This document shows positions 1 to 12,846 of a stretch of 64,000 nt of DNA, piece by piece. The notes under the pieces were generated by a model. That model was not told where the DNA came from. It saw only the letters and a list, made by a program, of their open reading frames with translations, and ran no database searches. Position 1 is the stretch's first letter, and each line of letters begins with the position of its first letter. The stretch spans positions 2,604,001 to 2,668,000 of the forward strand of contig JAJUBI010000002.1 in assembly GCA_022419385.1 (NCBI GenBank), read 5' to 3'. This DNA comes from Paraconiothyrium sp. Pb-2020. Its lineage: Eukaryota; Ascomycota; Dothideomycetes; Pleosporales; Didymosphaeriaceae. Position numbers and translations under genes: made by a program.

Positions 1-1715
1 TTGACTGGTTCAATTTTACATTTGAGCACATCCATACGAAGTACGTGTTGATTCCGCACTTCGGGGTCTCTCTCATGCCCTAGCTCTCATGAGGTATGTT
101 ACGGATCAACGAGATGGGCGGAGGCATCGAGATTGTTGGCCATCATGGTGGCTTCAGCGCGTCTCCGCTGACAGTCCCGGTGCGACTTATCGCAGCTGTC
201 TCGAAACAAGCGTACCACTTCGCTCTGGATTTCCTTCAAGATTGTATCAAGCAGCGGCAGACCATCATCAACCTGTCGGCTGTCTCATAATAAATTGTCG
301 TGTTGAGGCCTTTGAATGCCATTGAAAGTCAATACCATCATGGCTGTCATGTGGGAGCACCCTGTCAACCTATCTTTAAACATTAGTGACATCGAGCGAC
401 AGCAGATATAGAGCATAAACAATGTATACAATACTATTTACCATAACAATACTGGTGTAAGAACTTACCAGAAGTTCCATCGATTCTGTACGGGCAAAGC
501 CCCATATAAACCCGCGAAAGATCGCGCCTGGTCCACTGTGGCCTCACAGTGAAATGCCAGTACTGGCGTGATGCCATCTGTCGCGTAATTGGATATACTA
601 CTCATCCAGAAGGCGTTCTAAACGTTCGCTTGATTTAGGAGCGTTATACACGCCAGACTGGTCGAGTGCAACATTGCAAGGAATTGGAGTATGGTGGGAC
701 AGACCGTCTTCAGGGCCATTGGGGCATCAAACTCAAGCGGTATAGATGTTTTCCACGTCTATAGAGTATGAGATACGCTCCTCAGCGCTTGTGATCGCTC
801 ATCAGCGCTGCGCTTTTTGGACCGCGTGGAGTAGAGATAGTCGTATACACCGCCTTCAATGACAGCCAGCTGAATTGCGAGTCACGATTTAGTTCATCTC
901 TACGGTTCCGTCTGCGGTAGTGAGAATTGTGGAAATCTAGCCAGAGGACCACGATAAGTTGGCGGTGAAGCACAAAAGCAGCGCACATATCTAGGTACCT
1001 TTTAGAAGATTTGATTCATCCATCATGTGGCTAAGCTGAGCGACACGGATTTTGTGCCTGTTGGACATTAAAGATGGCAAGTGTTTCTCGGATCGCAAGG
1101 ATCACTGGAGCTTCCGCGGAAGCCTATCGGATTATGTCGCTGACAAATGGACTTTGGGACATGATCCGGCGCTGTACGCACACCATGGCATAATACCCAA
1201 GGTAGAAGATTGGCGCATGAGGTAATACGCGGAACGATAAGGGCGAATCCAGCAACAACAGAGTTGTGCGGGCACCAATGCAGAAGTACACCCGTTAGAC
1301 GTCACGAAACGTCTCCCTAAAACAAGCGGATCGAAGCCAGACTGTACAACAAAACCACCACACATCAAGATGCAACAAAGTAACAGTTCAGAATCAAAAT
1401 AGGACGTATTTACACTAGCTCAAGCTATCTAGCTACCATCTCCCCATTACCAGACCAACGCCAACGCTGCTTCATGCTCATACACTAAACCTGGTAGCTA
1501 AAAAGTATAATACAAGAAGCGAAATTTTGGGATACGACAGACAAAACAAAATGACGATGTGGTATGGATAGGATAGATAGGAGTAATGATACGGGAGGGC
1601 GACGCTGTGAGTGGCGCGCATGCAGATGCATATGCTGGGCTAGAAGTGCAGAAAGACAACCAAAAAGAAATACATACGCTTCGATGCTTCATGGAACGCG
1701 ATGGAGATTGGGGTT
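1..1715. other. Left-edge intergenic stretch, no supported gene
   Basis: Only short open frames with no recognisable domain are present on either strand. The right-hand part is the 3' flank of the ferric reductase-like gene on the minus strand. No tRNA-like or repeat structure was recognised by eye. Confidence 0.5.
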
Positions 1716-3578
1716 TTAGTAGGAGAACGCCTCCTCGATGTAGTCCACGCATCCCTCTGTTGTAAGCGGCCTCACCGACGCCCTGACAGTGTCAGATAAT
1801 CCACCGCTCCCGCAGCAGGTTACGGCCATGGCGCCCTCGCGATGGGCCATCTCCTCTGCAATAAGTGTCTTCCAATTCGGCCGCCCGGCGTACAGCTTCA
1901 CGCTCTCCGAGCTGCCCTGTTCGATGCGACCCTTGGGCTTCGTAATGAAAAGCTTTATGCGCAGGTGCTTCTTGCGGCTGGGCATGCGCAGAATCTCGTC
2001 CATCCATGGGCGAATCCATTCTAGACTCTCGGAATCGGGTATTGACCAGACGAGGAGGATACGGCGCGTGGCGGTGGTACGGGCGTGCGCGCCAGCAAGA
2101 AGATGCTTTATATACATAACCTGGTGCGTGATGCCGACACCGCCGGCAACCAAGAGACACGTGCCGTAGGAGTCAAGGCTGTGGTGTCCGCCGTAGGGGC
2201 CTTCAATGAAGCCCCATGCGTCGAAGGATTTGTTAGGCTGTTCGCAAGCTTTCTCATAAATTGTGCGGGTGAAACCTGTACGAGCGCGGCAGATCAAGCT
2301 GATCTGCTTTGTGCGTTGGAGGACGTGGGGTGAGCTGTGGGAGATGCCGCCCTCGAGTTGCGAGAGAGAACGTTCCTTGTGCTCTTTAGACGAGGGTGAA
2401 GGTGGGTATGCCCAGGCAACGGAGAAGGGATGCGAGTGAGGTCCCATGAGTTTGGGAATGTACAAGTGAACGTTGCAGCCAGGCTTAGGGGTCCACTCGC
2501 GAGCGAGCTTGATGGTTACACGGCAAGCCTCTCCGGGCATGGCCTCAACGTGGACCTGGCATCCCTTCTGGCCGAAGTTGTAGTAGATGGCCCATGTCAG
2601 ACGAGCTACCCACTCAAAGATGTAGAAAGCGAAAACGATGTACATCCAAGGGACTTGGGGAAGACCATGCCTGGAAAGATGCTCCCAGAGACCGATGAAG
2701 GATAGAAGAACCATGATGCGATGAATGCCCAAAAACGTTTCGTAGAAAGCGTGTCGAAAGGGCGACCAAGCTTGGATGCCGAGGAACACGAAAGCGCAGG
2801 TTGCGACCATGCCATAGCCGTAGGAAGCCTCTTCGCGGAGACCGGCGGCAACGGCGGCAACGCCTTCGCCTTGGAGCGTGTTGTCCAGCCAGCACGCAGT
2901 GTGCACGATCGCCTCGAAGATGGTGATGCGGGCGGCCCAGCGATGGAACAGGTTGAAGTCATCGTATGAGACCTGAAGAATGGAGATGAGGGGGTTGTTG
3001 CGGAGGGCGAAGAGGACGGTTGGGACGAGGTTGAGTGCTGCAAGGGTCCCTGAACGACCTCGAAGTGCAGCAACAACAGACGCGCGCTCCTTGCTCCAGT
3101 CTAAGCAGAGGCACAAAGCGACGTTCAAGGCAGCATAGATGACGATCAGAGCAAAGTGCCAGCGTCCTGGAAGGGTACCGTTGTCGATGGCTGAGGAGAT
3201 TTGGAAGGTGGCATTGTGCTTTTTCTTGTGCAGTGGGGCCATGAGGACATGACGGTTTAGCCATGGCCACCATGCTGACCTGTTCAGTTTCCAGTACTCT
3301 TGTCTTTCAGGGTTGCTCATGACAGTCAAGTGCCGCGCGTGCTTATAGAACATGTTCGTGAATCGTAATACTAGCAGGACGAAGGCGCAAACACCAAGGA
3401 TGGCAACGAAGGTGTGGACCCAGAGGAAGTTACCCTCTTGTTCGACACCACTGAGACCCCATGAGTACGTCAGCGCCTCGTAGCCGGAGGCATCCCACCC
3501 TTCGAGGAAGTGGCGGCGTGCGAATTTGGTGCCGGGGGTCGGGAGCTCCACCCTCCGGGGGTAGAGATGGGGGGACAT
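1716..3578 (-). CDS. Ferric reductase-like transmembrane oxidoreductase (FRE/NOX superfamily)
   Basis: Single-exon gene, 620 aa. Family role: moves electrons from cytosolic NADPH via FAD and two membrane hemes to an acceptor outside the membrane, usually Fe(III) before high-affinity uptake. Seen: several membrane segments between residues about 50 and 330; two heme-ligand pairs with 13-residue spacing, H212/H226 and H286/H300; FAD-binding HPFSVAW at 383-389; nucleotide-binding GGVGITHQ; and CCGSGGLSDTVR near the C terminus. Start: the frame stays open upstream to a TTG at 3623, but the first ATG is at 3578, giving MSPHLYPRR. No intron is needed. No neighbouring permease or ferroxidase was found, so a role in iron uptake is inferred from family only. 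A metalloreductase with another substrate is possible. Confidence 0.88.
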   Translation of the reverse strand: MSPHLYPRRVELPTPGTKFARRHFLEGWDASGYEALTYSWGLSGVEQEGNFLWVHTFVAILGVCAFVLLVLRFTNMFYKHARHLTVMSNPERQEYWKLNRSAWWPWLNRHVLMAPLHKKKHNATFQISSAIDNGTLPGRWHFALIVIYAALNVALCLCLDWSKERASVVAALRGRSGTLAALNLVPTVLFALRNNPLISILQVSYDDFNLFHRWAARITIFEAIVHTACWLDNTLQGEGVAAVAAGLREEASYGYGMVATCAFVFLGIQAWSPFRHAFYETFLGIHRIMVLLSFIGLWEHLSRHGLPQVPWMYIVFAFYIFEWVARLTWAIYYNFGQKGCQVHVEAMPGEACRVTIKLAREWTPKPGCNVHLYIPKLMGPHSHPFSVAWAYPPSPSSKEHKERSLSQLEGGISHSSPHVLQRTKQISLICRARTGFTRTIYEKACEQPNKSFDAWGFIEGPYGGHHSLDSYGTCLLVAGGVGITHQVMYIKHLLAGAHARTTATRRILLVWSIPDSESLEWIRPWMDEILRMPSRKKHLRIKLFITKPKGRIEQGSSESVKLYAGRPNWKTLIAEEMAHREGAMAVTCCGSGGLSDTVRASVRPLTTEGCVDYIEEAFSY

Positions 3579-6482
3579 GTGTATATTGCAGAGTGTTTCA
3601 GGAAGTAATCGTCGGCTGCGCAAGGGAGTGCGGTCGTGGCTGGCCTTGCCGGCGAGTCTTTAGAGCCAAGACACGCAGTTCTTGATCGAAAGCAGGTCGA
3701 CGATGCGTTAAGGAGTGTTTTGTGAAGCACAGCCGGGTGCTATCTTGGAATGCAGAAAGCGTTGAAGGGGATGCTCCGCGCGTGGGTCGATGGTCGCCAG
3801 TCTTTATCGGTGTAGCAACGAGGAATGTACACAATGCGGAGAAGGCAAAAGCTGTTGTGTCGTCACCGACAATGCATGACAATGGTATTGTTGCGAATCG
3901 TTGGAAAAGTGTGACGAGGGACAAATCTGGTAGTCAACGTGAAGTGAAGGTGTATTGTGCACGGCACAATGTCGGTGAAGGGGTGGAGTGAAAGTCGAGC
4001 TGGCTGGCAGGTCGGTCGGCGGGTTGCGAGTGGCTGTCGAGTCTATGAATGAATGTCGGTCCGGTCCAGGCCGTGAGGTTTCGACGCGTGAAGAGGCGGT
4101 CGCGAGATATGGAGAAGGACAGTCGACAACAGGGTAGTGCTCCTCAAACAGGGTCAGAAAGGTCCAAAGTCGCACGGCCAGTAAGGAGTGACGGAAATGC
4201 AGGCGGCGGCACGTTGTCAAAACGAGTGAACAACAGTTGGGTCCCAAGAAACGAAAGTGCAAAGGAAAAAAGCTCCGTGTAGCAGTGCGTACGAAGGCGA
4301 GGTCAAGCAGAGGACGAGGGCGCATAAGAGCTGGGCCCGGCGGGCTGGCAGGCGGCCAATGACTCGAATGCGTGGTCCGATGGAACGAAACGTTCGAAAC
4401 GGAGCTTGGCCAGCCGCAGCCAACCGCATCGCCCGTGCGGCTCCAAGCCACCTGGTCAAGGCCGTGGCGCTGCCGATGCCTGTCCACGCACTGCCGTACC
4501 TGCGTGGCCCTGGCCCTGGCACTGGCACTGGCACGCTGTTTCGACGCACTCCGGACGACGACGACCCCATCCTGCTCTTCCTCTCCCTCTGCCACCGCCA
4601 CTCGCCCTCGCCCGCCTCTCCTCGGTCGGGCGCCCTCTCTCCACCGTCTCGCCACCACTCGTCCCCTCTGAAACACCCTCGCAAATGACGCCCCCCAACC
4701 CGCCCCTCCGGCACACCTCTCTCCGGAAACAGCGTCTTAAGCGACACAAATCCCCGACTCCGATCATCACCCCTCCCACGCTCACGCCGTGCCAAGCTCA
4801 GGACGGAACAACCAAGCCGCTGCGCTGCCTCTGCAATCTCCACCCTCGCCGCCCACTGTGCACCCGGAGCTGCTGAGCTAGCAATTTGCCGCCTATCACA
4901 CCCTCTCGCGCTTACAATAAGCTTAAAAGAAGGCGCTTATCGCAGCACACGGAACAATGGCACACGCTTCGAGCTCGAGACCCTTCAGCGGCTCACCGCC
5001 AGCTTCGAACCGAGATATCTGGCATATCTCGCATCGTAGTCTCGCGAGCCACCGCCCCGTACCCATGTGTAGCCCAGCTACAGCGCGTACCTGACGACGC
5101 TCACCTCTGTCTGGCTTCGGGCTACGGACCTACAACGGCTGACATCGTGCCATCATAGTAATCGTCTCGACCTTCGGATCGTACGCCTGAAGAAACAAAG
5201 TCAGTCAATCTTGGCTCAAGAAGCAGCCAATCTTGGGAATCATGACCAAACCGGCACCAGCCTTACGCTAGGCGCCGAGCCCCACGATCAATAATATCAT
5301 GCCCTCGCCGACTGTCCCCAGACCTCCGAGAACAACCCAACCCCAGCGGATTGGGAGCAACGTGAGACTCTCAGTCCATGATCACGCCTTTAATCTGCAT
5401 CGCATACCTCCATCGTTGCCATCAGGCGCTCGACTCCACAGCCTCGCATCTATCTCCGCGCCTTAGGCGACTGCTTTCTCATTACTGTCAAGACTCCGCA
5501 GGTCACTATCGTTTCAGGCATCGGATTCGGGACCCCTGCCTGCCCACTTTGACTTCACGATATATCCAAGGGCCAAGCACCTGTCAAACCCACCCTCGGC
5601 GCGGCTCTGACACGTGCGAACCAAACCACATGGATTTGTGACCCGCACCTAACATAATTACCACGACGCCCTCTCCCGTCTTGTCCATCTTGTCAGGGCT
5701 AGCCCCAACTCCTCGGCTCCCACTCACCAAAAACTTTCCAATAACCAATACATCTGAAACGCTCGCTGTTCTCGGCATGAACGCATGAACCCAAGAGGCT
5801 CTAAAAGCCCCCACTCTCTTCGTTTATCCTCCCACGTTGAATTGCTTGATTTCGAAACGACACTATGGGGCCTCCCGCCTGAACTGCCTGAACGGCGCTA
5901 ATCATTCTGATAACCGGTGCATCAGAACGTACGCTGATGCTTGCTTGCGCACACGTGTCTGACCAACCACCTACAGTGGTGCTCTGTATCTAACGAATAT
6001 GACGACTATACCTTGGAACTCTCGCATCTCGAAGAGGGACGCATATTCGCATGTTTGCCCCTCTCACGCGCAAGGTGCGAACATGAGCCCGAGCACGAAC
6101 TGGATGCTCTATCGGTTATGGGCGCTATCGTAAGATATGATTTACCACAAGGTCCGGCGGCACCGCGATGCTTCTAGAACGGATCAACACAACGCTACTT
6201 GATGAGCGTCTTGAGCACTTGCATACACGTGCGCTCATCTCGCCAAGGAAGGTATGGTTTTTCATCCATACGTACCTTTATGCCTTCATTTACGCGCACG
6301 AAACGGCCTCACTCGTCGACCCTGACACGTGTGCTATGTCTGACCTTCTCAAAAGCGTCAAGAGTACATATTACTGTGCTATGTAGACCATTTCAAACGC
6401 TTTTCACTATGTCGTAAATATCCTATTGAAACCCATGCCATAAATGAACATAATTATGCATTTGTCATCCAACATACAAAAC
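3579..6482. other. Intergenic region between the ferric reductase gene and cps1
   Basis: About 2.9 kb without a convincing gene. The part near 3600-4300 is the upstream flank of the ferric reductase-like gene. Between about 4200 and 4900 the sequence is GC-rich and low in complexity, so overlapping open frames occur in several phases on both strands; none shows a domain. The right end is the 3' flank of cps1. Confidence 0.5.
4505..4534. repeat. Five tandem TGGCMC hexamers
   Basis: Two TGGCCC units are followed by three TGGCAC units, 30 bp in all, inside the GC-rich non-coding stretch. It is a simple minisatellite-like repeat and probably length-variable. It creates artificial Trp/Pro-, Ala/Leu- and Gly/Thr-rich open frames. 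Confidence 0.8.
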
Positions 6483-9400
6483 TTAATTCAACCTCCCTAT
6501 AGAATCAGGCCCACTGCCCGCGAAATTCATCATCATGGCTGCTTCCTGCTTCCAATCGGTCTCCGCCTCGCTATCCGTAGAGTCGCGACTCGCATTCGCG
6601 ACTCTCAAGCCGCCTCTCTGCTGCTGCTCCTCCTGCTCTCCTGCACCCAGTGGCCAATTCGAATTACCATCGTCAATGCTGTGATACTGCTGTGGTTGGT
6701 ACGCTTGCTGCTGTTGTTGCCCAGGCTGGTAGTTCATATACGGTTTGTTCCCATATTGAGGCTGCGGAGGTTGTTCAGATGGCGGCCCCGGACGCAATAC
6801 GCTCGGAAGAGGCGCAGTAGAAAGCCCAGAAGCACCATACTGCGTGTGGTTTGCATCAAAACCTGCCCCGTGCGGCTCACTTGGCGAGTCAAAGACACCC
6901 GCCGCGTCGACGGGCGAATAGTGCTTTACATTACCATCGTCTAAGAGGTGTGGCAAAAATTCTGGCATCTTCTGCTCCGTTGGCGTGTAATCGTCTGCGC
7001 GCATCTCCTTGATGCTGCCCGTACCGAGCTCAGGAACGCTGTCGGCATACCGCTCTCCAGGCATCTCGGAGACACCTTGTGGTAGAGAAGCACCGAAGCT
7101 CATGAGTTGCTGTTGCTGTTGCGATGGCAATTCCTGGACCATGCTGCCGCCCGTCTGCAGCTGCAAGCTGTTCATTGCGGCCGTCATGCCTAGTGTGCTG
7201 CTTGCCCGCATGCTGCCTTTCACACTTCCCGGACCGCCGCTGGTGCTGTTTCTGAAAGTGCTTGTGCTGGGGCGACCATGGGGCTCTGCACTCTCGTAAA
7301 TATTGTCCATACCACCATCGCGGATGCTGTACTGCGCGATGGTGCGCATCTTGCGCGTAACCCAACCCGCAAGGATCTTGCCACGCTGTTTCTCACCGAG
7401 GCGCGAGCGGTGGAAGTCCCCTTTGATGACAAAGGCAACGATGTCAATGACAAGCTGGTGCTCATTGAGGATGGCATTGACGATGACAGGCACCATTGAG
7501 GCGAGGAAGTTGCGACGGAAAATTTCGACAACTACTACGACGAGACCGCCGGCTTGGAATACGGCACTGGAGTTGCATCGTTAGCTTGTTTACGTAGCAG
7601 TTTCATTAATAAGGGGAGCACTTACCAGCCTCCAGGCACAATATTCCGGTGGCACCGCTCCACAGACGACTCGATGTCCATCGAGAAATGATTCAACCCA
7701 TTGACCTCAAAGGTGTCGCCGATACCGCCAAGCACAAACAAGACTTGCATGTCGACCGGAGCGCCACCAGGTCCGATGGGGCGCGTGACGTTGTGCAAGA
7801 AACCCAAATCGCCCGTCCGAACATATCTTACGTTCGGATCGCCGTCCAGTGTTCTACCGTTAAATCTCTCAGCATCAAGCCTTTCTTTGGACCCATAGAA
7901 GCTATGCGCGTTCGCCTCTGACTGCACCCAGATCTCACCGTACTCGCCGACGAGAGACAGCGTGTTGGTTTCTGGGTTAACGATAGAGATCTGCGTGCTG
8001 ACTGGAACCATGCCTGAATCTTGGACGAATAGAGCGTGCGGTTCTGTGTCTGGGTCAACAGGCATGATAAGACCACGGCGCAGTGCGTTTAGTTCAAGAT
8101 GCAGTTCGATGGGTTCGATGCACATGTATGAGCGGGAAGCGATCATCGGATTGAGGACGTGCGAGTAGACTGTATTGATGGCTGTTCTGTCGAGGCTCGC
8201 TGAACCAAAGTGCATGCGCACACGTTGATCTGGGCATGTTAATAGAAAACTAGACAATCAGGCTGTAAACTTACAAACGTCGACGCGGGGCCGAGTGTCG
8301 GTCGCGATCATTAGATTCTTTAGCTCGTGCATAGCCATAGACTTGCCAGCACCGTGTGCCATGGCATGGTCCAGCATTTGACTGGTTGCGTACGCATCCT
8401 TGATCTTGTATCGTGATAGCGTCTGGAAGAGAATATTGGGGTTCTGTGCAAAGTCCACAGGTGAGACAAGATATGTCGGGGCGGCCAAGAAGATACCCAT
8501 GATGCAGGTATGAATAAAGCCAAGCCCTATCGTACTACGGACGCAGCCCAGAACAGGCCGCGTGCTGGTCATTTGACAAGTCTCTTTCTGGACCTTTCCA
8601 AGAGCCATAATGGTACTGTGCCCAAGCTGTACTGCTATTCGCCTCTGGTCGGGTGTCCAGAATGTCCATATGAGTACCGGATATCCTGTCTGGATCCAGG
8701 CCGGCTTGATCGTCAATCCAAGATCGCGACAGCCACTGGATTGTTTGGTCGGTTTCGTGGTGTTATAGATGTTGGGTAGATTGACTTTGAGGATGACAGC
8801 GGACTGCTTCAGATGTTGTGATACCTGCTTGATCTTGAGCAGGTGGTCCACATCTGTGTTGACAATGATAGCCTTGACTTTGAAATCTGATATTATGTGG
8901 AGGAGTGCTGGAGCATCTTCATTCAACCGGTTTTGATCGATTGGTGCCATTGGTATCGCAACTGCACCCAGCACAAAACAGGCATGGATGGCGAAAACGA
9001 ACTCTTCTGAATGGGTGTACATCAGGAGCACATGGTCGCCGGCTGTAATTTTGACCTTATTTTTCATATATATTGCAACCGCGGCGACCTTTTGATCAAA
9101 CTTCTTCCAGTTGATGCCCTTGCCTTCTTTTCCTCTACCATCGATGCTGCAGTAGGCGAGCTCCTCAGACTGCCGTGATACACGCCACTGCATCAGATCG
9201 TGGATGTTCGAGAATTGGTTTAGCGGTGTTGATGTGCGGTCATCGATGACTACCTCACGGTGGTCTACGCCGGAGTACTGCTTATCCTGCAACAATAGAT
9301 AATTCTGGCGCGCCATGGAAGCTTGTGGCGACCAGATACCCCCGGCAGGATCATCGCCGAGTGCAATGTTTTGCACAGCTCTCTCTACGCCGAACTTGAC

Positions 9401-12400
9401 ATGGACACAGGGCAGCGAACCGTTGTCGAATTCTTTTCGGCAAAGCATGTTGCCGATCTCTCGTCTCCCATTTTTGATCACACGCGGCAATGTGTTGGGT
9501 GCCGTGATCATGACGCAATAAACGCGAAGATGGTGCTCCTGATAAAGCACCTCCATGCATCGCTCAGATAATGAATCGAGGAATGGAATATCCAATTGTC
9601 GCGGTGGGCCTCCGGGGTTTGTTGGTGCGGTTGATGCGGCTTGCGTCTCGATCAAGATGATGGGAAGGTATTCCCCGTTGACATGAGCATCAAATGCAGA
9701 ACTACTTCAAGTAAGCAACGTCAGAGGAGGAAGACGCAACCGCTTACCAGTCATAAATCTTTGGCACCGTCTTCATAATGCTCGTAACAAGATGCTGCAC
9801 GAAGAAGTAGCGATGCTCCGCTTCGAAAACGCCATGCTCGACCCACTCGACTCGCTGTCTTATACGATCTTCATATAATCCCAACACAAATATCTTGCCC
9901 TCCACAATGCATCCCAACAGACCTGTACGGAGGAACTCCAACTCTAGAAGTTGAGGGGTTGGGCTACCCTCAACGAAGCGATATGGCCGCGCGTGAAAAA
10001 TCGTCTCGGTGTGCTTCTGCAGCTGCCAGAAGCCTCCAGATAAAGATGGCGAATCTATCCAAATCTCACCGACGGTATATGGCGAGCAGAGCAAACTAGT
10101 TTCTGGGTCGACAACAGCGAGTGTGGCATCTGGTATGGGATACCCGAAAGCGCCTACTCTCATCGTCCCGGGTTCGTTTGCTCGCTTTCGGGCTTCTTCA
10201 CCCATGGCGACAACGACTATCTCGTTCATCTTCAAAGCTTCCTTGTCTAACAGAATCTCAGTCAGCTCTGTACGACTCTTCTTCTGGTTTGTCTTCTTCG
10301 TTATGCCTCCGCCAATCAAGCTGGAGTATCCGTTGGTGGCTATGTCCTCGACCTTTTCGTCTTCATCACTCTGCTCCTCTTCCTCCATGCTTAAAGGGCA
10401 GCCCATCCGTTCTTCACCACCGAGCCAGTCTCTGACAGAAACTATCATGCCTCCATGCTCCGGCAAGCACAGCATAGGAGCTATCAGCTCATTAGCTCTA
10501 GGGTTCCTCATCGGCCGCAACCATCGGTCTCCCAAAATCTCATGGAACTCTGTATCTACGGTAAGTGTATCTATTAGACACATCTTCACCGAAGCGAAGT
10601 TTGGGTCCATGTTCTTCTTGAAATTGCGCGTCGCCATAGGATCTGTCTGGTAATTGTAGGCAGCGCGCTTCAACCCAGGATAGTCAGCTACCATGATGGT
10701 AGTCTTATACTTCGTAATGAGATGCGCGTACAATCCCGGTGTCTCGACCGTCTGCGCTTCCATCCATACGGTGGTGTGTCCGCCATATACGGCGTACAGC
10801 ACACCGAGAATCAGACCAGCACTTTCGCGTGGGTCCAGATAACTCAGGATGACCTCGGTGGGCGATGATCTCGGAGGGCTTGCAATAAAGTTCCCATTCT
10901 TGTCCCGCAAGCTGGTATTGAAAGTGTCTGAGCTGCCGCCTGTTGGAATAGTGGTAATGATGGCGCTGATGCACGCCATCTGATGCATGATGGTACGGTG
11001 GCTGAGCACGACTCCGCGCAGATCACCAGTTGGGGCGCGCGAGAACTCAATATATGCCACTTCGGGGACCTGAAGTGGAGGTGTTTCGTCGTGTTTCTTC
11101 GGATGGTAGCTTCCGAACTCGTTGGTCTTCCACCACTCGACGCCGCTTGGCCATTTCAGGCGATTCTGGCTGATGTCACGGTGGAAGGCCTTCAGGTTGT
11201 TATCGGTGGTAAGAGCAAGATGCGCTTGAGTTGTGGTCAAAAGGAGATTGAGTTTCTGGTAGTCATCCACGCTATTGATGGGGACTGCAACAACGCCCGC
11301 AATGAAGCATCCCAACAACGCCACGGCGAACTCGATGATTTCCGTGTCCCGGTACACCAGCGCAACGCGGTCTCCACGATACAAGTTGCTCTTGTCTCGT
11401 ATGACCTTTGCAACCTTTTCAGCCCGGCTCGCGACTTTTTCCCATGTTATCGATGCCGTCTCTTTCCCCTTTGAATCCAGCACCCAAAACGCAGGCTGTC
11501 GCGGCTGCACGCGTCCTCGATGTCGCAACACCGCGCCGATATTGTCAAATTTAGACATGAGAATGTTCGGGTTGTGCGGGTCGTACACATCAAAGGGAAG
11601 GTCGCGCGGCTCGAGTGGAAGCATACTTTCGATAATGCCTCCTGGAAGATCACCCTGAGTCATCATGGGTGGTGGAATCGCAGCAGTTGGGGAGAACGCG
11701 TCTCCAGACGAGTACCGGCTCGGTCCGCCGTAAGAATCGCGGTTGTCGTCCATTTGCTGGCCTGTAAAGTCGGAGAAGTAACCCTGGTGCGCTTCCAGCA
11801 TCGTGCTCTGCCGACTGATACCTTCCCCTCCGGGTGAGCCATAGGCACCATCGTAGCCACCCTGGGTGTCGGGATTGAAGGCAAAGTTGGACCCGACCAT
11901 GGTACCGTCGCGTGAGTACGGATACGTTTCGGGGGTTCCGGGTCGCGGAATGAAGGTCTCGCTACCGTATGACGCCCGTCTCTCTAAGGAATTAGTCCGC
12001 AGACCCAGCTGCTTCTGTTGAAAGCGTCCGACCTGGCTGGGTGGATATGCCATGTACTGGGTGGTCCCCCCGTTGTTGTTGTTCCGGGAGGGAGCGCTAT
12101 AAGGCGCTTCATCCTGAGGCAGCTCGAGCGTGGGCGGCTGTGGAGGGCCTGAAAGGGCGGCGAGTGATGCAGAACGCGAGCCAGACTCCTCAGACGATGG
12201 GTTGGCAAGGCGTAGCTGGCTCTGTAGCTGCTCCTGCTGCTCCGACCCGAGGTACTGCGACAAGAGGATAGTCCTTCGCTTTTCGTACCTGTCAAAGCAT
12301 TAGCTCCTTCACTTATAACAAGAGTGGCATTGGCAGTGACAGCGGGGTCAACCGACCCTTTCTGCGTGATGTCGCCCTCCTCCAGCTCGTGGTCTAGCTC

Positions 12401-12439
12401 CCGCAGCTTCGCCTGCAGTTCCGGGTTGTTGTCCGCCAT
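6483..12439 (-). CDS. cps1: CPS1/DIP2-type large protein: DMAP1-binding domain plus two AMP-binding (adenylation-like) domains
   Basis: Five exons: 12439-12357, 12288-9748, 9701-8275, 8229-7626 and 7566-6483; 1912 aa. Order: DMAP1-binding domain at the N terminus (ELEEGDITQKG joined over intron 1 to YEKRRTILLSQYL), a Ser/Gly/Pro-rich linker, one AMP-binding-like domain at about 275-870, a second at about 990-1560, and a Gln/Pro-rich tail after about 1660. This layout is that of metazoan DIP2, yeast CMR2 and Cochliobolus heterostrophus CPS1, which is known as a virulence-associated gene. Splicing restores family sequence at each junction, for example DVYQRVRMHF and PGGCAVFQAGG. Both adenylation signature motifs are degenerate. 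Intron 2 has tandem AAG/TAG acceptors. Start: ATG at 12439; the frame extends upstream only to a GTG. The biochemical activity (acyl-AMP formation) is inferred. Confidence 0.93.
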
Positions 12440-12846
12440 TGCTACAATTCCTGGAGGCGGCACAGACGGGTGGGCATCAAAGTGGCGCGCCACTACATAT
12501 CAAGGCGCTATGAAGTTTGCGCGCCAGCGTGAAGCGTGGGGGTGATCGTGGAGCGAAGCGTGCGAACAGTCGACGGGGCGTTCGGGCGTGGATGCTGCGC
12601 GCTCATCCGCCGGCGAATAATGGTAGCCAACGCGCGATGGCTCCACGGTGCGTAGTTCAGGGACGGTGCAGGATAGCCGGTGGGTGGGTATGACGCAGCG
12701 ACTCCTGTTCGGTACTAGCTGCCAATCCCATGCAACGGCCGTTATGCCTCGGCTGAGGGATGCGTGCTCAACACCGAACATGTCGCGCCAGAAGATAGCT
12801 TATAGCATGCTGTCCCCTGGTGCTCATCCTTCACAAGCAAAAGACC
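12440..12846. promoter_or_regulatory. Shared divergent promoter of cps1 and the acyl-CoA thioesterase gene
   Basis: The 407 bp between two opposed start codons must carry both promoters and 5' leaders. I see no TATA box or operator that I could defend. Short open frames here have no domain. Confidence 0.6.

Noticed and set aside
1789..2169. Long open frames antisense to the ferric reductase, GH16-AT3, GT90 and cps1 genes
   Set aside because: They mirror GC-rich coding sequence on the other strand and show no domains.
3579..3623. Upstream extension of the ferric reductase frame
   Set aside because: It begins with TTG, not ATG; the first ATG is at 3578.
4217..4876. Several overlapping 100-200 codon frames on both strands
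   Set aside because: They lie in low-complexity GC-rich sequence with a hexamer repeat, are rich in Arg/Pro/Ser, and have no family resemblance.
12255..12288. A 34-nt intron in cps1 (GTACG...CGCAG)
   Set aside because: Too short, and it loses the conserved QKGYEKRRT of the DMAP1-binding domain. The 68-nt intron 12289-12356 restores it.
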